A model generated the notes under the pieces. That model did not search any database. It was not told the DNA's origin and saw only the letters and a program-made list of their open reading frames with translations. From assembly GCA_900544905.1 (NCBI GenBank), contig UQXF01000064.1:1-20222 (forward strand): 20,222 nucleotides of DNA, in the 5' to 3' direction. Source of the DNA: an uncultured Clostridium sp. (GTDB lineage Bacteria > Bacillota > Clostridia > Lachnospirales > Lachnospiraceae). Shown piece after piece: positions 1-5,939 of the stretch. The position numbers and the translations under genes are program-made. Numbering within the stretch: position 1 is the first letter of the stretch; each line of letters starts with the position of its first letter.

Positions 1-48
1 TCTACACGCGTAAGATCGTCGGCAGCGTCAGATGTGTATAAGAGACAG
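1..48 (+). other. Nextera Read 1 / i5 adapter (not genomic)
   Basis: Bases 1-7 are the tail of the P5 oligo, 8-15 (GCGTAAGA) read as a standard Nextera i5 index, 16-29 are TCGTCGGCAGCGTC, and 30-48 are the Tn5 mosaic end AGATGTGTATAAGAGACAG. All four parts are present in the right order. Genomic sequence starts at 49. Bases 49-187 hold nothing recognisable apart from AT-rich sequence downstream of the LysR gene. Confidence 0.98.
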
Positions 49-187
49 GTGTATTAGCAGCATAAAGATTCTATTTACATAAAATGCCACAGTCTGAAAA
101 TTTAGAGTAATAATGGAATAAAATATTATATCCAGAAGTATAATAACATGAAAGAAAACCATTTGCAAGTTATTTTTGATTCAGTGG

Positions 188-1096
188 TTATTTATTGTCA
201 GACATTAGTTTTGTAGCGGTCTGCGCCGCTTTTACAAATTTTAATACATCCTCCGGTGCGTTGAGGCTGTACAGTAAACCATAGGGTATACTGTAGCTCC
301 AGGTTACGGGGATGGAAACCAGCCCGGGATGGACATTCTGCCAGCACTCAATTGTCAGCAGAACATTTCCTGTTTCCGCACAGCGGTTAAATACCGATAA
401 GTCATAAAATGGCTGTGTGTCCTCAATGTGAATCTGAGGATGGTTTGTTTCCAAATCATTGCGGAGAAAATCATTTACCCCGGAATCTCCCCGCTTTACC
501 ATCATAAGTGTTTCACCGTACAAATCTTCTATATTTATTATTTTTTTATCAGCAAGCCGGTGCTCTCTTGATACGGCGACCATCTTTTTATATCTGCCAA
601 GGGGCAGGAAGTTACAACGGGAAAGCCATAATTTTGAATCACATACTCCTATGAGAAAATCAAATTTTTCTCCCAGTTTCTCGATTTCACTAAGGATTCC
701 TTCACAGTTATCCTCAAAGGGAACAAGATGCAGTTTGTAGTCTGGGAAATCCTGGTTTATATGGTACCACAAATCCATAAATGGCTTAGCGGGGTTTAAA
801 AGTGAGGTACCGACACAAAAGGTAGTGGACTGGGCATGCAGAGCAGTCTTTGCAGCTGCGATGGACTTTTTCGAGTAGTCTATCATAAATTTTGCATCCT
901 GATATATAACAGCTCCAGCCTCTGTCAGAGCAATACCGGAAGGGGTACGGTCAATCAGCTTTAATTCCAGATGGCTTTCCAGCATATTCATCTGTTTCAT
1001 AACCGCTGTAGGGGAAATGTACAGGCGCTTTGCCGCCTTTGTAAAACTGCCGCAGTCGCAGACCGCAATAAATGTCTCAAGAAGAGGATTATACAT
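188..1096 (-). CDS. LysR-family transcriptional regulator
   Basis: A 302-residue DNA-binding transcription factor of normal family length. Residues 1-60 form the LysR winged helix-turn-helix, visible as FIAVCDCGSFTKAAKRLYIS followed by the typical linker with TEAG. The rest is the two-lobed periplasmic-binding-protein-like effector domain, whose ligand cannot be read from sequence. The start is fixed by a GGAGGTT ribosome site at 1102-1108, five bases upstream. The gene is divergent from the flavodoxin/cupin/CMD operon at 1214, the usual arrangement for a LysR activator and its target. A palindrome at 1114-1134 overlaps this gene's own predicted transcription start, which suggests autorepression. 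Family assignment is firm; the target operon is inferred from position. Confidence 0.93.
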   Translation of the reverse strand: MYNPLLETFIAVCDCGSFTKAAKRLYISPTAVMKQMNMLESHLELKLIDRTPSGIALTEAGAVIYQDAKFMIDYSKKSIAAAKTALHAQSTTFCVGTSLLNPAKPFMDLWYHINQDFPDYKLHLVPFEDNCEGILSEIEKLGEKFDFLIGVCDSKLWLSRCNFLPLGRYKKMVAVSREHRLADKKIINIEDLYGETLMMVKRGDSGVNDFLRNDLETNHPQIHIEDTQPFYDLSVFNRCAETGNVLLTIECWQNVHPGLVSIPVTWSYSIPYGLLYSLNAPEDVLKFVKAAQTATKLMSDNK

Positions 1097-1113
1097 AACA
1101 CAACCTCCTATTA

Positions 1114-1134
1114 GTATAAACTTATAGTTAATAC
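1114..1134. promoter_or_regulatory. Candidate LysR operator palindrome
   Basis: An imperfect 21-bp inverted repeat with 9-bp arms (left GTATAAACT, right AGTTAATAC; 8 of 9 paired) around a TAT centre. It covers about -5 to +16 of the predicted lysR transcript and lies about 55-75 bp upstream of the predicted flavodoxin transcription start. LysR proteins commonly bind there to repress themselves and activate the divergent gene. It is not a perfect symmetric T-N11-A box. Confidence 0.55.
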
Positions 1135-1135
1135 G

Positions 1136-1164
1136 ATGATAACATATCGGAAATTCCCAGTCAA
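1136..1164 (-). promoter_or_regulatory. lysR promoter
   Basis: On the minus strand a TTGACT -35 (1159-1164) and TATCAT -10 (1136-1141) are separated by 17 bp. The -35 overlaps that of the opposite promoter, so the two transcripts could interfere. Confidence 0.6.
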
Positions 1165-1182
1165 GAAAAGGGATGATACAAT
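1154..1182 (+). promoter_or_regulatory. Promoter of the flavodoxin-cupin-CMD operon
   Basis: A weak TTCCCA -35 (1154-1159) and a good TACAAT -10 (1177-1182) are 17 bp apart. A poor -35 with a good -10 fits an activator-dependent promoter, consistent with LysR control. Confidence 0.45.
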
Positions 1183-1213
1183 AGACTTAACCTAAGAAAG
1201 GAGAAAAAGAAAA

Positions 1214-1717
1214 ATGTCAGACAAATTAATTGCCTTTTATTCAAGGGCAGATGAGAACTATGTAAATGGCACAATTAAGAAGCTGGATACAGGCAACACG
1301 GAAATAGCGGCAGGCATTATCCAGGAGTTAACTGGTGCAGATATGTTTAAAATTGACCAGGTGCAGGAATATGCAAAGGATTATAATACGTGCATTGAGC
1401 AGGCGCAGGCTGACCAGAAACGGAATGCCCGGCCGGAGCTTAAGGAATATCCGGAAAATCTGGAGCAGTATGATACGATTTACCTTGGATTTCCAAATTA
1501 CTGGGGGACTATGCCGATGGCAGTATTTACTTTCTTAGAGCATTTTGATTTAACCGGGAAGACGATTAAGCCATTCTGCACCCATGAGGGCAGCGGGATG
1601 GGCAGAAGCGAGCAGGATATCAAAATGCTGTGCCCGGATTCAAAAACAGAGAAGGGGCTTGCGATATATGGCAGCCGTGTAAAAGAGTCAAAGAAAAATA
1701 TGGAAGAATGGATATAA
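1214..1717 (+). CDS. Flavodoxin-family protein (flavodoxin_4 type)
   Basis: A 167-residue cytosolic flavodoxin fold, expected to bind FMN and carry electrons or reduce a small substrate. It opens with the first beta strand and phosphate loop in the variant form of this subgroup: FYSRADENY at residues 8-16, then a long insert before TGNTE at 26-30. The YLGFPNYWGTMP segment (90-101) is the second FMN-contact loop, and THEGSG (123-128) the third. The start has AAAGGAG at 1197-1203. It is the first gene of a three-gene operon with a cupin and a carboxymuconolactone-decarboxylase-like protein, opposite a LysR regulator. The C terminus stops directly after the last helix, slightly short. Family is confident; the physiological substrate is unknown, with quinone or electrophile reduction a guess from the neighbours. 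Confidence 0.88.
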   Translation: MSDKLIAFYSRADENYVNGTIKKLDTGNTEIAAGIIQELTGADMFKIDQVQEYAKDYNTCIEQAQADQKRNARPELKEYPENLEQYDTIYLGFPNYWGTMPMAVFTFLEHFDLTGKTIKPFCTHEGSGMGRSEQDIKMLCPDSKTEKGLAIYGSRVKESKKNMEEWI

Positions 1718-1730
1718 GGAGGATGTTTTA

Positions 1731-2138
1731 ATGAATAAAGAAGAAATGAGTGTATTCCCTATGGGAGGGACAAATGATGCATTTGCACAATATTTTATTG
1801 GGCAGAGCTATCTGAATATGCTGTCAACGGAGCAGGTGGTTATTGGTAATGTGACCTTTGAGCCAAAATGCAGAAATAACTGGCATATCCATCATGCTGA
1901 CAAGGGCGGCGGACAGATGCTGATTGTCACCGCCGGCGAGGGCTGGTATCAGGAATGGGGTCAGCCGGCAAGGAAGCTGCAGCCCGGAGATGTGGTTCAT
2001 ATTCCGGCAGGTGTCAAGCATTGGCACGGAGCGGCAGCAGGCTCATGGTTCCAGCATCTTGCAGTTGAGGTCCCGGGAGAAAACTGTAAGACAGAATGGT
2101 GTGAGCCGGTTTCTGACAGTGAATATGACAATTTATAA
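1731..2138 (+). CDS. Cupin-domain protein
   Basis: A 135-residue single-domain cupin (small beta barrel). Metal ligands are visible: H52-x-H54-H55 in the first cupin motif and H97-x-H99 in the second, after PAG at 92-94. The glutamate usual in motif 1 is replaced by glutamine (Q62), a variant that can still bind a metal ion. The gene follows the flavodoxin by 13 bp, with AGGAGG inside that gap, so the genes are translationally close. Small cupins next to carboxymuconolactone-decarboxylase-like proteins are common in Firmicutes, sometimes fused, and are thought to act in small-molecule or peroxide detoxification. The reaction here cannot be named from sequence. Confidence 0.87.
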   Translation: MNKEEMSVFPMGGTNDAFAQYFIGQSYLNMLSTEQVVIGNVTFEPKCRNNWHIHHADKGGGQMLIVTAGEGWYQEWGQPARKLQPGDVVHIPAGVKHWHGAAAGSWFQHLAVEVPGENCKTEWCEPVSDSEYDNL

Positions 2139-2154
2139 GAAAGAGGTGTGACAT

Positions 2155-2496
2155 ATGGCAAAGGTAACAGCAGGAAGAGATGAATTAGGAGAATTTGCCC
2201 CGGAATTTGCAAGATTAAATGATGACGTTCTGTTCGGGGAGGTCTGGCCAAGAGAGGATAAGCTTTCGGCAAGGGACAGAAGCATCGTAACCGTAACAAC
2301 CCTGATGGCAAGCGGTATTTTGGACAGCTCATTAAAGTTCCATCTCCAAAACGCCAAAAACCATGGTGTGACAGAGGAAGAAATCGCAGAAATCCTTACC
2401 CACGCTGCCTTTTATGCAGGATGGCCAAAGGCATGGGCGGCTTTCCGCATGGCGAAAGAGGTATGGGCACAGGATATTGAAGAGAAGAACCAGTAA
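2155..2496 (+). CDS. Carboxymuconolactone decarboxylase (CMD)-family protein
   Basis: A 113-residue all-helical protein of the CMD/AhpD superfamily. The signature spans about residues 39-93: ARDRSIVTVTTL, then HLQNAKNHGVTEEEIAEI, then THAAFYAGWP. There is no CxxC pair, so it is not an AhpD-type peroxidase and sits with the gamma-carboxymuconolactone-decarboxylase-like branch (YurZ-like). Such proteins form oligomers; no aromatic-degradation genes are nearby, so true protocatechuate catabolism is unlikely. It is the third and last gene of the operon: the cupin ends 16 bp upstream and a strong hairpin follows at 2515-2557. The family call is firm; activity is unknown. Confidence 0.88.
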   Translation: MAKVTAGRDELGEFAPEFARLNDDVLFGEVWPREDKLSARDRSIVTVTTLMASGILDSSLKFHLQNAKNHGVTEEEIAEILTHAAFYAGWPKAWAAFRMAKEVWAQDIEEKNQ

Positions 2497-2514
2497 AAAA
2501 TGGTTAAAAAAAGA

Positions 2515-2557
2515 CACAAAGCCAGGTATTCCTATTGTTGGGATACCTGGTTTTGTG
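2515..2557 (+). terminator. Terminator hairpin after the CMD gene
   Basis: An 18-bp stem with two G-U pairs (arms 2515-2532 and 2540-2557) and a 7-base loop. An A-rich run lies upstream and TTTTG is at the end of the stem, so it could work in both directions. The U tract is short, but the stem is very stable. Confidence 0.75.
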
Positions 2558-2640
2558 CTATTGTTCTGTCCGGCACTTCACCTGTATTGGATATGGTACG
2601 AATCCCGTTCAAAAAAACCATAAAATATTATCAATTTCCC

Positions 2641-2668
2641 TTGACAGCCATATAAATAGTGTTATAAT
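2641..2668 (+). promoter_or_regulatory. Promoter of the metal-efflux operon
   Basis: A perfect TTGACA -35 (2641-2646) and a perfect TATAAT -10 (2663-2668), 16 bp apart. Such a strong promoter needs a repressor, and one has an obvious site immediately downstream. Confidence 0.88.
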
Positions 2669-2672
2669 ACAA

Positions 2673-2702
2673 TTAACATATGAATGAATGTTCATATGTT
2701 AA
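2673..2702. promoter_or_regulatory. ArsR/SmtB/CzrA-type metal-sensor operator
   Basis: A perfect inverted repeat with 12-bp arms (TTAACATATGAA and TTCATATGTTAA) and a 6-base spacer, five bases after the -10 and over the predicted transcription start. The core ATATGAA-N6-TTCATAT matches the 12-2-12 operators of the SmtB/ZiaR/CzrA zinc and cadmium sensors. Binding by an ArsR-family repressor that lets go on metal is inferred. No arsR-like gene is in the window, so the regulator must be elsewhere. Confidence 0.8.
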
Positions 2703-2736
2703 AATGTAAAAATAACAAAAAGAGAGGTATTCTATT

Positions 2737-2955
2737 ATGAAAAAGACGTATAAGATTGATGTGGACTGCGCAAACTGTGCAAATAAGATGGAAGAGGCAG
2801 CAAAGAAGACGGCTGGTGTCAAGGATGCAACGGTTAATTTTATGCTGTTGAAAATGATTGTGGAGTTTGAAGAGGGCGCGGAGCCAAAGGCAGTTATGCA
2901 GGATGTACTCAAGAATTGCAAAAAGGTAGAAGAGGATTGTGAGATTTTCTTGTAA
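2737..2955 (+). CDS. Stand-alone heavy-metal-associated (HMA) domain protein
   Basis: A 72-residue ferredoxin-like HMA domain. The metal site is DCANC, with the CxxC cysteines at residues 11 and 14 after the first beta strand (KKTYKIDV). The length equals one HMA domain with no membrane segment. It lies 30 bp upstream of a P1B ATPase that lacks its own N-terminal HMA domain, so it most likely supplies metal to the pump or senses metal for it in trans. It is also rich in acidic and lysine residues toward the C terminus, with two more cysteines (NCKK and EDCE). An AGAGAGG ribosome site precedes the ATG. Domain call is confident; the chaperone role is inferred. Confidence 0.9.
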   Translation: MKKTYKIDVDCANCANKMEEAAKKTAGVKDATVNFMLLKMIVEFEEGAEPKAVMQDVLKNCKKVEEDCEIFL

Positions 2956-2985
2956 GTGCGTTTTTAGGGAAAGAGGGCGATTAGG

Positions 2986-4854
2986 ATGAATAAAAAGCAG
3001 AAAAAGGTTTTGGTTCGTATTATTGTGGCAGCTCTGCTTATCATTATTCTGTCATTTCTTCCGGTAGAGGGATATCTGGAATTTGGATTATACATGATTC
3101 CCTATCTGGTAATCGGATATGACATTCTGAAGAAGGCGTTTAAGGGCATTCTGAACAGACAGGTATTTGACGAGAATTTTCTGATGGCAGTGGCAACCGT
3201 TGGAGCCATTGTACTTGGGGACTATAAGGAAGGTATTGCGGTTATGCTGTTTTACCAGATTGGTGAGCTGTTCCAGAGCTATGCAGTGGGAAAGAGCCGC
3301 CGCAATATCAGTGAGCTGATGGATATCCGTCCGGATTATGCCAACATTGAGAGGGATGGCAGACTGGAACGGGTTGACCCGGATGAGGTGGAGGTTGGAA
3401 CCGTTATTGTAGTACAGCCTGGCGAAAAGATTCCTATTGATGGAATTATCACGGAGGGCAGAACAACATTGAACACCAGTGCCCTTACCGGTGAAAGCCT
3501 GCCCCGTGAGGCGGATGTGGGTGATTCCGTTATCAGCGGCTGTATCAATATGAGCGGCGTTTTGAAAATACAGACTACTAAGGAATTTGGAGAATCCACT
3601 GTTTCCAAAATTTTAGATTTGGTGGAGAATTCCAGCTCTAAAAAATCAAAATCTGAGAATTTTATCTCCAAGTTTGCAAAGTATTATACCCCTATTGTAT
3701 GCTATAGTGCCCTGGCGCTGGCTGTCCTGCCGCCTCTGGCAAGGATGCTGTTTATGGGACTGTCACCGGAATGGGGCGACTGGATTTACCGTGCTCTGAC
3801 CTTCCTGGTTATCAGCTGCCCTTGTGCACTGGTTATCAGTATTCCGTTAAGCTTCTTTGCCGGCATTGGCGGAGCCAGCAAAGAGGGGATTCTGGTAAAG
3901 GGCTCCAATTATTTAGAGACCCTTTCCCAGACAAAATATGTGGTGTTTGATAAAACCGGAACCATGACCCAGGGTGTATTTGAAGTGAGCGGAGTGCATC
4001 ACAATGAAATGGAGGATGCAAAGCTTTTGGAATATGCGGCGCTGGCGGAGAGCTTTTCTTCCCATCCCATCAGCAAAAGCCTGCAGAGGGCTTATGGTAA
4101 GGAAATTGACAAGACCAGAGTAACGGATGTGCAGGAAATCAGTGGCAATGGTGTGATTGCAAAGGTGGATGGTATTACAGTTGCCGCCGGTAATGCCAAG
4201 CTTATGAAGAAGCTGGATATTCCATATCAGGACTGCCACCAGGTGGGAACCATTGTGCACATGGCGGTGGATAATAAATATGCCGGTCATATTCTGATTT
4301 CGGACATTATAAAGCCCCATGCAGAGGAAGCCATTCAGTCACTGAAGAAAGCCGGTATTTCAAGAACCGTTATGCTTACCGGGGATGCAGGAAATGTTGC
4401 GGAGCAGGTAGCCGGAAAGCTCGGTATCACAGAGGTATACAGTGAGCTGTTGCCGGCGGATAAGGTCACTAAGGTAGAGGAATTGCTGGAAGAAAAGACC
4501 GGCAAAGAAAAGCTTGCCTTTGTAGGGGATGGTATAAATGATGCACCGGTGCTGTCCAGGGCAGATATTGGTATTGCCATGGGAGCCCTGGGCTCTGATG
4601 CGGCAATAGAAGCGGCGGATATTGTCTTAATGGATGATGACCCGCTGAAGATTGCGAAGGCGATTCGGATTGCCAGAAAGTGTATCCGCATTGTGTATGA
4701 AAATATCTATTTTGCAATTGGAATTAAAATTCTCTGTCTGGTTTTAGGCGCTCTTGGTATTGCCAACATGTGGATGGCGATTTTTGCAGATGTGGGTGTT
4801 ATGGTTATTGCAGTGTTGAATGCAATCCGCTGTCTGTACGGAAAACGCAGCTAG
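2986..4854 (+). CDS. Zn/Cd/Pb-type heavy-metal-translocating P1B ATPase (ZntA/CadA family)
   Basis: A 622-residue inner-membrane pump that uses ATP to export divalent soft metals. Motifs in order: TGES at 168-171 (actuator), CPC at 278-280 (transmembrane metal site), DKTGT at 322-326 (phosphorylated aspartate D322), HP at 360-361 (nucleotide domain), TGD at 465-467 and GDGINDAP at 514-521. An aspartate in the last membrane segment (D602 in FADVG) is the residue that, with CPC, marks the Zn/Cd/Pb subgroup rather than copper pumps. There is no N-terminal metal-binding domain; the protein begins at the first membrane helix, and the HMA domain is encoded separately just upstream. Both genes share the promoter and operator at 2641-2702. 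Zinc and cadmium specificity is inferred from motifs. Confidence 0.94.
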   Translation: MNKKQKKVLVRIIVAALLIIILSFLPVEGYLEFGLYMIPYLVIGYDILKKAFKGILNRQVFDENFLMAVATVGAIVLGDYKEGIAVMLFYQIGELFQSYAVGKSRRNISELMDIRPDYANIERDGRLERVDPDEVEVGTVIVVQPGEKIPIDGIITEGRTTLNTSALTGESLPREADVGDSVISGCINMSGVLKIQTTKEFGESTVSKILDLVENSSSKKSKSENFISKFAKYYTPIVCYSALALAVLPPLARMLFMGLSPEWGDWIYRALTFLVISCPCALVISIPLSFFAGIGGASKEGILVKGSNYLETLSQTKYVVFDKTGTMTQGVFEVSGVHHNEMEDAKLLEYAALAESFSSHPISKSLQRAYGKEIDKTRVTDVQEISGNGVIAKVDGITVAAGNAKLMKKLDIPYQDCHQVGTIVHMAVDNKYAGHILISDIIKPHAEEAIQSLKKAGISRTVMLTGDAGNVAEQVAGKLGITEVYSELLPADKVTKVEELLEEKTGKEKLAFVGDGINDAPVLSRADIGIAMGALGSDAAIEAADIVLMDDDPLKIAKAIRIARKCIRIVYENIYFAIGIKILCLVLGALGIANMWMAIFADVGVMVIAVLNAIRCLYGKRS

Positions 4855-4912
4855 AGGGCAATCAGGGAGATAGAAGGCAGAGGATAGCATTGATGCGGGA
4901 ATGAGATGTGAT

Positions 4913-5143
4913 TCAGGAAAAAGCATACATTATTATAAACACAACAGCCAGAGCCAGCAGCAGGATGAAATGCTGTCCAAGTATGATGCTGGTTATCCAT
5001 GCAATAAGCAGCAGGATAATTAAAAGCAGCATGATAACACGAAATGCAATGAGCATTCTGCTTTGCTTTGTCAGTAAAGCTATAAAATATACAGTTATCA
5101 TAACAGCGGCAGCTGCCATAATTAAAATAAGTAAAATTTTCAT
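4913..5143 (-). CDS. Small three-helix membrane protein, unknown function
   Basis: A 76-residue, strongly hydrophobic protein with three predicted membrane helices (about residues 3-25, 33-54 and 58-75) and a short basic loop (KQSR, 26-29). No family recognised. It is judged real because the ATG has a well-spaced GAGGTG ribosome site (5 bp) and a TGGTATACT extended -10 about 20 bp upstream, leaving a very short leader. A LexA/DinR-like box lies between that -10 and the -35 position. It is convergent with the P-type ATPase, 58 bp away, with no clear terminator between. Damage-inducible small membrane proteins exist in several bacteria (toxins such as TisB, division inhibitors such as YneA), but nothing in this sequence assigns it to either group. 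Confidence 0.62.
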   Translation of the reverse strand: MKILLILIMAAAAVMITVYFIALLTKQSRMLIAFRVIMLLLIILLLIAWITSIILGQHFILLLALAVVFIIMYAFS

Positions 5144-5162
5144 ACCCTCACCTCTTGTGTAC

Positions 5163-5171
5163 AGTATACCA
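5163..5171 (-). promoter_or_regulatory. Extended -10 promoter of the small membrane protein
   Basis: Read on the minus strand the sequence is TGGTATACT, an extended -10 (hexamer 5163-5168). No good -35 is present, which extended -10 promoters tolerate. Confidence 0.5.
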
Positions 5172-5172
5172 C

Positions 5173-5186
5173 AAAACGTTTGTTCG
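5173..5186 (-). promoter_or_regulatory. LexA/DinR-like box
   Basis: The minus strand reads CGAACAAACGTTTT, 13 of 14 positions matching the Gram-positive LexA/DinR consensus CGAACRNRYGTTYC, with core GAAC-N4-GTTT. It sits four bases upstream of the extended -10, where bound repressor would block polymerase. A match to the loose GAAC-N4-GTTY core is expected about once in 20 kb by chance, so the promoter position is the main argument. Confidence 0.5.
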
Positions 5187-5259
5187 CACTAGTGTTAGTT
5201 TGGGTCTGGCTGGATAAATTTCAGGAGAAATTTGGGGAAAATTTTACAAATTTGCTTTC

Positions 5260-5289
5260 TTGACTTTTTTTTCTGTAAAATGCTATACT
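5260..5289 (+). promoter_or_regulatory. Promoter of the 79-residue hypothetical gene
   Basis: TTGACT -35 (5260-5265) and TATACT -10 (5284-5289) are 18 bp apart, with TGC before the -10 (extended -10). The predicted start near 5296 leaves a leader of about 140 bases containing the hairpin at 5327-5392. Confidence 0.7.
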
Positions 5290-5326
5290 TTATTTGTAGA
5301 TAGTATAAGATACATAACGACACAAG

Positions 5327-5400
5327 TAGTGCTTTGCACGTAAATCTGATTACGGGAACATGTTCTTCATCTGATTTACCTGCAAGGCACTATTTATTTT
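5327..5400 (+). promoter_or_regulatory. Leader hairpin with U-rich tail: possible attenuator or small-RNA terminator
   Basis: Arms 5327-5350 and 5369-5392 pair over 24 positions with two mismatches (C-C and T-T) and one G-U, around an 18-base loop that itself contains the palindrome GAACATGTTC. TTTATTTTT follows at 5393-5401. The structure resembles an intrinsic terminator placed inside the leader, so the transcript may end here as a roughly 100-base RNA unless it reads through to the gene at 5434. No known riboswitch or T-box signature was seen. Confidence 0.6.
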
Positions 5401-5433
5401 TATGTTCAAATCAGGAAAGGGAAGGTAAAAGAT

Positions 5434-5673
5434 ATGAAACGAGTAAAGGCAGCATGTATCACACAGACCTTACATTTTACAGTGAAGGAAGACTTCGGAC
5501 ATGATTATAATGCAAAGGTAGTAAAAGCGGAGGTCGAAAAATATAAAGAGCAGCTAAAAAGGAGTGGGACACAATATAAGCTCTTGTCGGAGGAGGAGCA
5601 GAGTGACGGTACGGTTATCATTGAGATAAAGAAGCAGTATAACAGTTCTCCGGTAGGACAGTATTTAGATTAA
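5434..5673 (+). CDS. Conserved hypothetical protein (79 residues)
   Basis: A small soluble protein with no signal peptide or membrane helix. It looks like a compact alpha/beta fold: a strand near 10-18 (TLHFTVKED), a basic and acidic helix at about 25-43, then a strand with alternating residues (VIIEIKKQYN) and a fixed-looking tail (SSPVGQYLD). From memory, near-identical short proteins beginning MKRVKAACI and ending SPVGxYLD are widespread in Lachnospiraceae and uncharacterised. The start has GGAAGG upstream. It is a single-gene transcription unit: own promoter at 5260, long leader hairpin, perfect terminator at 5693. Existence as a gene is confident; function unknown. Confidence 0.82.
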   Translation: MKRVKAACITQTLHFTVKEDFGHDYNAKVVKAEVEKYKEQLKRSGTQYKLLSEEEQSDGTVIIEIKKQYNSSPVGQYLD

Positions 5674-5692
5674 TACTAAAATGCGGCACAAT

Positions 5693-5745
5693 AAAAATGA
5701 GCAATATTCTCAAATAGGGATAAATGAGAATATTGCTCATTTTTT
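5693..5745 (+). terminator. Intrinsic terminator of the 79-residue gene
   Basis: A perfect long stem: AAAAATGAGCAATATTCTCA on the left (5693-5712) pairs with 5725-5744, loop of 12 bases. The T run at 5741-5745 completes it. Confidence 0.93.
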
Positions 5746-5748
5746 GTA

Positions 5749-5777
5749 TTGCATTTTGGAAAAAGATTTTATATGAT
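5749..5777 (+). promoter_or_regulatory. Promoter of the DUF3793-flavodoxin operon
   Basis: TTGCAT -35 (5749-5754) and TATGAT -10 (5772-5777), 17 bp apart, starting right after the upstream terminator. The operator palindrome follows nine bases after the -10. Confidence 0.55.
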
Positions 5778-5784
5778 AGACAGG

Positions 5785-5804
5785 AGGTTAGTCGAGACTA
5801 ACTT
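5785..5804. promoter_or_regulatory. GTTAG-N6-CTAAC operator, copy 1 (DtxR-like half sites)
   Basis: GTTAGTC-GA-GACTAAC is a perfect 16-bp palindrome (5787-5802) covering the predicted transcription start. The half sites GTTAG/CTAAC are those of DtxR-family iron or manganese repressor boxes, but the 6-base spacing differs from the classic DtxR site. The same GTTAG-N6-CTAAC pattern recurs at 7151-7166 in the enolase promoter. Confidence 0.68.
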
Positions 5805-5939
5805 AAAGGGATTCATAATTCATTTGCAAATGGGGATATTAAGTATGGGAGATAAAATGAAAGAAACTTCTCCTGTATAATGAAAGCTTATTACGTAATG
5901 AAAGCAAAAAGGTACAAGGAAAGCAAGAGGAAATAAGGA

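Noticed and set aside
4908..5192. A 94-residue plus-strand frame opposite the small membrane protein
   Set aside because: No ribosome site; residue pattern is that of an antisense shadow. The minus-strand frame has a ribosome site, a promoter and clear membrane helices.
5356..5365. GAACATGTTC as a LexA box
   Set aside because: The half sites are two bases apart instead of four, and it sits in the loop of the leader hairpin rather than at a promoter.
5327..5392. The 24-bp inverted repeat as a miniature transposon or insertion-sequence end
   Set aside because: No target-site duplication or transposase was seen, and its place between promoter and gene with a U-rich tail fits a terminator-type leader better.
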